A stretch of 64,000 nt of DNA from contig NZ_CP060782.1 of assembly GCF_014489515.1 (NCBI RefSeq), positions 1,736,001-1,800,000 of the forward strand. Reading direction: 5' to 3'. The notes beneath the pieces are model-generated. The model saw nothing but the letters and a program-made list of their open reading frames with translations. It was not told the DNA's origin and did not search any database. The stretch is from Sphingomonas sediminicola (GTDB lineage Bacteria > Pseudomonadota > Alphaproteobacteria > Sphingomonadales > Sphingomonadaceae). Position numbers and translations under genes: made by a program. Position 1 is the first letter of the stretch. Every line of letters starts with the position of its first letter. This document shows positions 57,746-64,000 of the stretch, in pieces.

Positions 57746-59172
57746 ATGGTCGAAAAACTGGTGTCGACGGAACCGTCGACCGGCGCAGAACTGTGGTCGG
57801 GCGAGGTTGGCGACGCTGCCGCCGAAGTCGCTGCCGCGCGCGCCGCATGGCCCGAATGGGCGGCCCATTCCGTCGCTTATCGCATCGAGACCCTGCGCCG
57901 CTTCGCCAATGTCATGCGTACGCAGACCAGCAATTTCGCGGGCTGATCTCGCGTGAGACCGGCAAGCCGCTGTGGGAGACCAAGACCGAAGTCGGGGCGG
58001 TCATCAACAAGGTCGAGATCTCGATCGCCGCCTATGCCGACCGGACTCCGCAAAAGAAGCTGGAGGCGGCGCTCGGCAGCAAGGTCGCGATCCGCCACAA
58101 GCCGCACGGCGTTCTGGCGGTGCTTGGCCCCTTCAACTTCCCGGCTCATCTTCCGAACGGCCACATCGTCCCGGCCTTGATCGCCGGCAATGCGGTCGTC
58201 TTCAAACCTTCGGAAAAGACGCCCGCGAGCGGTGCCTTCCTGGTCGATTGCTATCGCGAAGCGGGCGTGCCCGAAGGCGCGATCCGGCTGCTGATCGGCG
58301 GACCCGAGGAAGGCAAGGCGCTAGCCTCGCAGCCCGGGATCGACGGCCTGCTGTTCACAGGCTCGGGCCGTGCCGGCAGCGCGCTGCACAAGCAGTTCGC
58401 CGACACGCCGAGCAAGATCCTCGCGCTCGAGCTTGGCGGTAACAATCCGATCGTCGCGTGGAACGTGAAGGACCTGGACGCCGCGGCATCGGTCATCGTC
58501 CAGTCCGCATTCCTTTCCGCCGGCCAGCGCTGCACGGCGGCCCGCCGGCTCATCGTCGAGGACGGCAAGGAAGAGAAGCTGATCGAGAAGATCACGAAGC
58601 TGATGGACCGAATGATCGTTGGCGACCCCTTCAGCGAGCCGCAGCCGTTCATGGGCCCCGTCATCGACAATTCTGCCGCGGATGGCCTGCAAGAGCAGTG
58701 GGTCGCTCTGATGATGAAGGGCGGACGCCCGATCCGCCGCCTCGAGCGGCCGATCGAAGACCGCCCCTTCCTGACTCCTGCGCTGATCGACGTCACCGAA
58801 GCCCGGGACCGCCCGGACGAAGAGATGTTCGGCCCGGTCCTTCAGCTCATCCGCGTGAAGAACTTCGACGAGGCGATCGAAGAGGCGAACAACACGCGTT
58901 TCGGCCTCGCCGCCAGCCTCCTCGGCGGAAGCCCTCAGCAGTACGACAAGTTCTGGGCGAACGTGCGCGCGGGCGTGATCAACTGGAACAAGCCCACCAA
59001 CGGCGCGCCATCGACCGCGCCCTTTGGAGGCGTCGGAATGTCGGGCAACCACCGGCCGAGCGCCTTCTACGCGGCGGATTATTGCGCCTACCCCGTGACG
59101 AGCAGCGAGAGCGAGACGCTCCGCGCCGCGATCGGCGAAGGACTTCGCGACCCGAATCTCCAGGAAGACTGA
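57746..59172 (+). CDS. astD: N-succinylglutamate 5-semialdehyde dehydrogenase (apparent frameshift)
   Basis: This NAD-dependent aldehyde dehydrogenase is step four of the arginine succinyltransferase pathway. AstD-type features are the opening STEPSTGAELWSG, ISRETGKPLWE, GPFNFPAHLPNGHIVPAL, FTGSGRAG, LELGGNNP and the catalytic Cys in SAGQRCTAARR. The frame breaks at 57940-57942; one added base gives 475 residues. ATG 57746 is chosen over an upstream start at 57710. No other ast genes are in the window. Confidence 0.9.
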
Positions 59173-59204
59173 ACTCTTTTCACAGCCGTAGCGTTCTAGC
59201 CGAC

Positions 59205-60705
59205 GTGAGAGTTCATATCGGCATTGGCAAGGCCGTCGCACTTGCCCTGTTCGCCCTTCCTTTAACCAGCTGCGGAAATCCGTTCGACCGCGATCCCAAG
59301 CAAGTCGATGCAGGATCGCTCGGAAAGGACGCAAGCGCCGACGTTCGCGCCTTCTATGAAGCGCGACAGTGGCAGGCGGCATGGGACGGGAAGGCTGAAA
59401 AGCAGCTCCAGCAAGTTCTCGACGGCGCGGCATCGCACGGCCTGAAGCGCGAGTTGTTCCTGAAAGGCGCGCCCCCGGAAGACAAGCAGAGTCGCGAGCT
59501 TGCCCTGACCAAGGCGGCGCTGGCCTATGCGTCGGCGCTCGCCCGGGGTTACTCGGATCCGAAGGCACTTCCGAGACCCTACACTGTCTCGCGCCCCAAG
59601 GCGGATGTCGCAGGCGGCCTGGCGAAAGCGCTGCAAGAGGACAAGCTGGCGGAGTGGTACGCGTCGCTGCCGCCGCAAACTGACGAGTATCGCGCGCTCT
59701 CCCAAGCCTTCCTTCGCTATGCCCGCCTAAACGACGTCAAAGGCTCGGTTCCTGAGGGAAGGCGATCAAGCCCGGCGCCAGCGACCGGCGCATCCCCGCC
59801 CTCTCCAAGGCGCTAGTCGCGAACGGCTACCTCGACGGCGAGCCGAGCGCGAGCCAGCGTTACTCGCCGGCAATGGCCACGGCGGTCAAACGCCTGCAGG
59901 CCGAATATGGCCTGAAGCCCGACGGAATCGTCGGCGACGACACGGTCGCCATCCTGAACCGGGGTCCGGGTGACCGCGCCCGCCAGATCGCCGTCAACCT
60001 CGAGCGGCTGCGGTGGCTCGACCGCAACCCGCCGGGCACGCGCATCGACGTGAACACCGCCGCTGCGACACTTGAATATTGGCGGGACGGAGCGCTCCGC
60101 GACCGCCGCAACGTGGTCGTCGGCCAGCCGGACTGGGAGACCCCGGAGCTCGGGTCGCCGATCTTCCAGCTCGTCGCCCACCCTACTGGCGGGTCCCAAA
60201 GTCGATCCTCGAGGATGAGCTCAGCAAGAAGAGCCCCGCCTATCTCGCCGAACAGGGCATGGAGTGGCGCGACGGTCGGCTCGTCCAGCTGCCTGGCCCG
60301 AAGAATTCGCTCGGCGACGTCAAGTTCGACATGCGCAACGACAATGCGATCTACCTGCACGACACGCCCGCCAAGGCCTTGTTCGGAATGCCCGAACGGC
60401 ACCGGAGCCATGGCTGCGTGCGGGTGCAGGACGCACTCGGGTTCGCTTTGTTGCTCGCCCACGACGACGGTATCCTGATCCCCTTCCAGGAGGCGCTTAT
60501 GAGGCCGGACGAGGAAGGCTTCGTGAAGCTCAACAAGGAAGTGCCGGTGCGTCTGATGTACCGTACGGCGTTCTTCGACGATGGTCAGATTCGGATAGCC
60601 GACGACACCTACGGGTGGGACGACGATGTCGCTTATGCGCTCGGCTATGTCCGCAGGCCGCCACGCGCGAAGGTGAAGCAGGAAGGCGGCGACGTCGGGC
60701 CGTAG
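59205..60705 (+). CDS. L,D-transpeptidase lipoprotein with peptidoglycan-binding domain (two apparent frameshifts)
   Basis: The start is GTG 59205, giving a signal with lipobox LTSC. A YcbB/LdtD-type N-terminal scaffold is followed by a peptidoglycan-binding domain (SPAMATAVKRLQAEYG, PDGIVGDDTVAILN). The YkuD domain carries the catalytic Cys in RHRSHGCVRVQ. The frame breaks at 59756-59758 and about 60176-60184; two added bases give 500 residues. The domain order is that of large L,D-transpeptidases that make 3-3 cross-links. It is convergent with dnaB, with 3 bases between the genes. Confidence 0.87.
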
Positions 60706-60708
60706 GCT

Positions 60709-62199
60709 CTAGCTGCGCATCTCCGGCAGATAGGCATCGTCGACGGCGTCGCTGAACTTGGTGATGCGGCTGTCGAACTTCATGCGAACCGTGCCGGTGG
60801 CGCCGTGACGCTGCTTGGCAACGATAAGGTCGGCGCGGCCGTAAATCCGGTTCATCTCCTCATGCCACGCTGCGAAGTCCGGATGGTCATCGTCAGGCTT
60901 CTTCGCCGCGAGATAGTAATCCCCGCGGTACACGAACCAGACCATGTCGGCGTCCTGCTCGATCGAGCCCGATTCACGAAGGTCCGAAAGCTGCGGGCGC
61001 TTGTCTTCGCGCTGTTCCACGGCACGACTGAGCTGCGACAGCGCAAGCACAGGCAGTTCGAGCTCCTTGGCGAGCTGCTTCAGGCCGCGGCTGATCTCCG
61101 AGATTTCCTGCACGCGATTGTCGTTGCCGCTGCGGCCGGTGCCCTGCAGCAACTGAAGGTAATCGACAACGACGCAGCCGATCCCCTTCTGGCGCTTCAG
61201 CCGCCGAGCGCGGGTTCGCAGCGCGGCGATCGTCAGGCCCGGAGTGTCGTCGATGTAGAGCGGCAGGCTCTCCAGTTCGGCAGCCGCGCGGGCGAGCTGG
61301 CGGAATTCCTGCTGGCTGATCTTACCCATGCGAAGATTCTCGGAGCTGATGCCCGATTCCTCGGCAAGGATGCGCGTCGCCAGCTGGTCCGCCGACATCT
61401 CCAGGCTGAAGAACGCGACCGGGGCGCCCGCCGATTTAGCAGGCTCGATCCCGTCCTCGATATCCCGCGAAAATCGCTGCGCCGCCGCGAATGCGATGTT
61501 GGTCGCAAGCGAGGTTTTGCCCATGCCCGGGCGGCCGGCGAGGATGACCAAGTCGGACTTATGCAATCCGCCGACCTTTGAGTTGATACCCTCAAGACCG
61601 GTGGTGATGCCGGATAGATGGCCTCCGCTGTTGAGCGCCTTCTCCGCCATCTGCACGGCAAGCTTGGTCGCATCCCCGAAGCTCTTGGCCTTGCCCTCGG
61701 CCCCGCCCTCCTCGGCAACCTTGTAGAGCTCGGTCTCCGCCCGCTCGATCTGCTCGAGCGGAGCCACGTCCTCACTGGTGTCGAGCGCGCCCTCCACCAA
61801 ATCGCGCCCGACACCGATGAGCGCCCGAAGCAGGGCCAGATCGTAGACCTGCGAGGCGAAATCCTTCGCGCCGATGATGGCGGCTCCCGAGCCGGTCAGC
61901 GTCGCCAGATAGGCGGGCCCGCCAAGCTCCTTCATCGATTCGTCGGCTTCGAAGCTCGGCCGAAGCGTGACCGGGTTCGCGACCATGTTGCGATCAGTCA
62001 GCTTCAGGATAGCGTCGTAGATCCGGCCGTGCAGTGGCTCGAAGAAGTGATGCGCCTTGAGCCGAAGCTGCACATCCTCGACCAGCCGGTTATCGATCAT
62101 CAGCGCGCCCAGAAGGGCCGCCTCTGCTTCGACGTTCTGCGGCAGTGCTGCGGTTGCCGCCGGCGCGGCGGACTCGGAGATACGAATTACTTCGGCCAT
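60709..62199 (-). CDS. dnaB: Replicative DNA helicase DnaB
   Basis: This 496-residue hexameric helicase has an N-terminal primase-interaction domain (PQNVEAEAALLGALMID). The RecA-like motor has Walker A GRPGMGKT (222-229), FFSLEMSADQLATRI, the Walker B-type CVVVDYLQLL and the SRAVEQREDKRPQLSDLRESGSI-type loop. It has no intein and the frame is intact. Two DnaA-box-like sites lie in its upstream region. Confidence 0.97.
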   Translation of the reverse strand: MAEVIRISESAAPAATAALPQNVEAEAALLGALMIDNRLVEDVQLRLKAHHFFEPLHGRIYDAILKLTDRNMVANPVTLRPSFEADESMKELGGPAYLATLTGSGAAIIGAKDFASQVYDLALLRALIGVGRDLVEGALDTSEDVAPLEQIERAETELYKVAEEGGAEGKAKSFGDATKLAVQMAEKALNSGGHLSGITTGLEGINSKVGGLHKSDLVILAGRPGMGKTSLATNIAFAAAQRFSRDIEDGIEPAKSAGAPVAFFSLEMSADQLATRILAEESGISSENLRMGKISQQEFRQLARAAAELESLPLYIDDTPGLTIAALRTRARRLKRQKGIGCVVVDYLQLLQGTGRSGNDNRVQEISEISRGLKQLAKELELPVLALSQLSRAVEQREDKRPQLSDLRESGSIEQDADMVWFVYRGDYYLAAKKPDDDHPDFAAWHEEMNRIYGRADLIVAKQRHGATGTVRMKFDSRITKFSDAVDDAYLPEMRS

Positions 62200-62265
62200 G
62201 GCTTCTCATTGGCCCTAGTTCGGCCACCCTCCAACGAGAACGAAAGTAGCACAGCGGTTCACGGC

Positions 62266-62340
62266 TGTGGATAGTTTGTGAGCGGATTGGACAGCCGGGT
62301 CGGGCAAGGCAGCGATTTTTGCGAACGGGCCGCATCCACA
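62266..62340. promoter_or_regulatory. Pair of DnaA-box-like 9-mers upstream of dnaB
   Basis: TGTGGATAG (62266-62274) differs from the consensus TGTGGATAA at one base. GCATCCACA (62332-62340) reads TGTGGATGC on the other strand. They are inverted with respect to each other in the 196-base gap between the divergent dnaB and dcd genes. DnaA could regulate both genes here. There is no AT-rich unwinding element, so an origin is not proposed. Confidence 0.4.
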
Positions 62341-62395
62341 GAAAAAAGAAGCGGCTGATTGATGGCGGAAATGGTGGCCGTTAGGCCACTCATCC

Positions 62396-62950
62396 ATGTC
62401 CATTCTCTCAGATCGCTGGATTCGCGAGCAGGCCCAGTCCAACGGAATGATCGAGCCGTTCGTCGAGGCGCAGCGCCGCGAGGGGTGCATCAGCTACGGC
62501 CTCAGCTCATACGGCTACGACGCGCGCGTCGCCGACGAGTTCAAGATCTTCACCAACGTGGATTCGGCGACGGTCGACCCGAAGGATTTCGCTTCGAACA
62601 GCTTTGTCGATCGCAAGACCGAAGTGTGCATCATCCCGCCCAACAGCTTCGCTCTCGCGCGCACCGTTGAGTATTTCCGCGTACCGCGCGACGTGCTCGT
62701 CATCTGCCTGGGAAAGTCGACTTATGCGCGTTGCGGAATCATCGTGAACGTCACGCCGCTGGAGCCCGGCTGGGAAGGCCATGTGACGCTGGAATTCTCC
62801 AATACCACGCCGCTCCCGGCGAAGGTTTACGCCAATGAAGGCGCGTGCCAGTTCCTGTTCTTGGCTGGCAACGAGCCGTGCGAGGTGAGCTACGCCGACC
62901 GCGCCGGTAAATATATGGGCCAGCGCGGGGTCACCCTGCCGAAGCTCTAG
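62396..62950 (+). CDS. dcd: dCTP deaminase
   Basis: This enzyme deaminates dCTP to dUTP, supplying thymidylate synthesis. The 184-residue protein starts [13 protein letters not shown] and has [21 protein letters not shown], the catalytic region [49 protein letters not shown] in order, and ends [11 protein letters not shown]. Length and ends match the family. It is divergent from dnaB. Confidence 0.96.
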   Translation: MSILSDRWIREQAQSNGMIEPFVEAQRREGCISYGLSSYGYDARVADEFKIFTNVDSATVDPKDFASNSFVDRKTEVCIIPPNSFALARTVEYFRVPRDVLVICLGKSTYARCGIIVNVTPLEPGWEGHVTLEFSNTTPLPAKVYANEGACQFLFLAGNEPCEVSYADRAGKYMGQRGVTLPKL

Positions 62951-62959
62951 CGAACCGCG

Positions 62960-63136
62960 TCAGGTGGCGTCGTGGACCTCCGCCATCGGGCCGTTCTTCT
63001 TGATGGAGTCGATCGCGTTCTGCGCCGACGCCTTTGACTTGTAGGTTTCGGTCCAAAAGACCTTCTCGCCATTATATTCGAAGCTGGCGATGTACTGGCC
63101 GTTCGACGACTGTTTGATCACAAACTTGTGTGCCAT
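62960..63136 (-). CDS. DUF1508 (YegP-like) small protein
   Basis: This is a 58-residue frame from ATG 63136, with GGAGGTCGCC just upstream. It reads MAHKFVIKQSSNGQYIASF, then GEKVFWTETYKSKASAQNAIDSIKKN in segments. The pattern of one strand, F/W-[TS]-E-x-Y-x-S-K and N-x-I-x-S-I-K matches single-repeat DUF1508/YegP proteins. Function unknown. The stop lies ten bases beyond the convergent dcd stop. Confidence 0.85.
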   Translation of the reverse strand: MAHKFVIKQSSNGQYIASFEYNGEKVFWTETYKSKASAQNAIDSIKKNGPMAEVHDAT

Positions 63137-63221
63137 GGCGACCTCCTAACCTGCGTTAGTGACGTGGCGGCATGCGCCCACGGGATTGCAGTTTCAAGGC
63201 GGTTGATCGATTGCGAGCACG

Positions 63222-64000
63222 GTGACCCTCGATCAGGCACGAAATCTGGACGCTTCCGATCCGCTGCGCGAGGCGCGAGAGCGTTTCGTCTTGCCCGACG
63301 GCGCCATTTACCTAGACGGCAATTCGCTGGGTGCATTGCCAAAGGCGACGTCTCCGCACCTGTTCGACGTCATCGAGCGGCAATGGGGCGAAGACCTCAT
63401 CACCAGCTGGAACAAGCACGGCTGGATCGAATGGCCGCAACGCGTCGCCGCCAGGCTCGCTCCGATCGTGGGCGCAGAGCCGGCCGAGCTCCTGATCGCC
63501 GATTCGACCACGGTCTGCCTTTTCAAGCTTCTCGGCGCCGCAGTCGCTGCCCGGCCCGGCCGATCGACAATCCTGACCGAGCAGGGGAATTTCCCAACCG
63601 ATGTCTATGCGGCGGAAGGACTAATCAGGCTGCGCCCTGGGCTCGAGCTCAAAGTCATTCCGGCCGCCGAACTCGCAGGCGCCCTGGACGAGAACACGGC
63701 AGCCCTCTTCCTGACACACGTCGACTATCGAAGCGGCGCTCGCCACGACATGGAAGCGCTGAATGCGGCGGCGCACGCCGCGGGCGCGCTGACACTCTGG
63801 GACCTGTCGCACAGCGCCGGAGCGACCCAGCTCGACCTCAACGGCAGCGGCTGCGATCTCGCGGTGGGCTGCGGCTATAAATATCTCAATGGCGGCCCGG
63901 GCGCCCCGGCATTCCTGTTCGTCGCCGAGCAATTACAGGACAGCCTTCAATCCCCGCTCTCCGGCTGGATGGGCCACGCCAGTCCGTTCGACTTTGCCTC
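63222..64000 (+). CDS. kynU: Kynureninase (partial, runs off the window)
   Basis: This PLP enzyme cleaves kynurenine to anthranilate and alanine in tryptophan breakdown. The visible 259 residues from GTG 63222 show YLDGNSLGALP, the DLITSWNKHGWIEWP segment, LIADSTTVCLFKLLGAA, LTHVDYRSGARHDM, WDLSHSAG and the PLP lysine region GCGYKYLNGGPGAPAF. The frame is open to the window end. No kynA or kynB gene is visible before it. Confidence 0.93.
   Translation, partial: MTLDQARNLDASDPLREARERFVLPDGAIYLDGNSLGALPKATSPHLFDVIERQWGEDLITSWNKHGWIEWPQRVAARLAPIVGAEPAELLIADSTTVCLFKLLGAAVAARPGRSTILTEQGNFPTDVYAAEGLIRLRPGLELKVIPAAELAGALDENTAALFLTHVDYRSGARHDMEALNAAAHAAGALTLWDLSHSAGATQLDLNGSGCDLAVGCGYKYLNGGPGAPAFLFVAEQLQDSLQSPLSGWMGHASPFDFA

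Noticed and set aside
62200..62395. Replication origin next to dnaB
   Set aside because: Only two imperfect DnaA-box-like 9-mers and no AT-rich unwinding region; a regulatory role is more economical.

Overview
The window looks like the chromosome of a high-GC sphingomonad-type alphaproteobacterium (Sphingomonadales). Pointers are the lapA-pyrF-accD-folC run, DUF2794 and DUF6894 proteins, a Cyo-type quinol oxidase, an OxyR/AhpC/AhpD module, and a large TonB-dependent receptor beside a tryptophan-halogenase-like flavoprotein and a DUF6445 protein. This placement comes from gene content only; no marker gene search was possible.

Layout. 0-8 kb: small envelope and enzyme genes (DUF6445-like oxygenase, VOC protein, PilZ, GNAT, GFA, L,D-transpeptidase, hemerythrin, serine hydrolase). 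8-16.5 kb: housekeeping run (lapA, pyrF, accD, folC), AmpG-like permease, Rieske oxygenase, response regulator, pseudouridine synthase, rsmD, an H1-like basic protein and a SRAP protein. 16.5-21.3 kb: membrane proteins, DUF2794-cysE, a TSUP exporter and a Crp/Fnr regulator. 21.3-26.1 kb: peroxide defence (ahpD, ahpC, oxyR, katG). 26.1-29.3 kb: pgsA, an F420-reductase-like protein, a RidA protein and a LysR regulator. 29.3-33.8 kb: nucleic-acid salvage (cdd, S1/P1 nuclease, 5'-nucleotidase, AMP nucleosidase). 33.8-37.8 kb: cyoABCD. 37.9-53.9 kb: a glycan-utilisation locus (GH31, GPH symporter, GH3, LacI, glucoamylase-family/GH144-like protein, GH43 with a discoidin-like domain, DUF6445, TonB receptor, halogenase). 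54-64 kb: PCuAC-SCO copper pair, hydrolase, SelO, astD, second L,D-transpeptidase, dnaB, dcd, a DUF1508 protein and a partial kynureninase.

The most interesting biology is the glycan locus. An identical 14-bp palindrome (TGTAACCGGTTACA) lies in the LacI/GH3 intergenic region and just upstream of the TonB receptor. It links outer-membrane uptake, glycoside hydrolysis and, by proximity, the halogenase and DUF6445 genes into one probable LacI regulon.

A caution applies throughout. I count 32 single-base frame disruptions in 22 otherwise well conserved genes, including katG, cyoA, cyoB, cyoC and amn. Every one is repaired by adding a single base, usually in a short C or G run. This is the signature of consensus deletion errors, not of gene decay, so these genes are annotated across their full span with the break noted. 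No rRNA, tRNA, CRISPR array, insertion sequence or prophage was seen.
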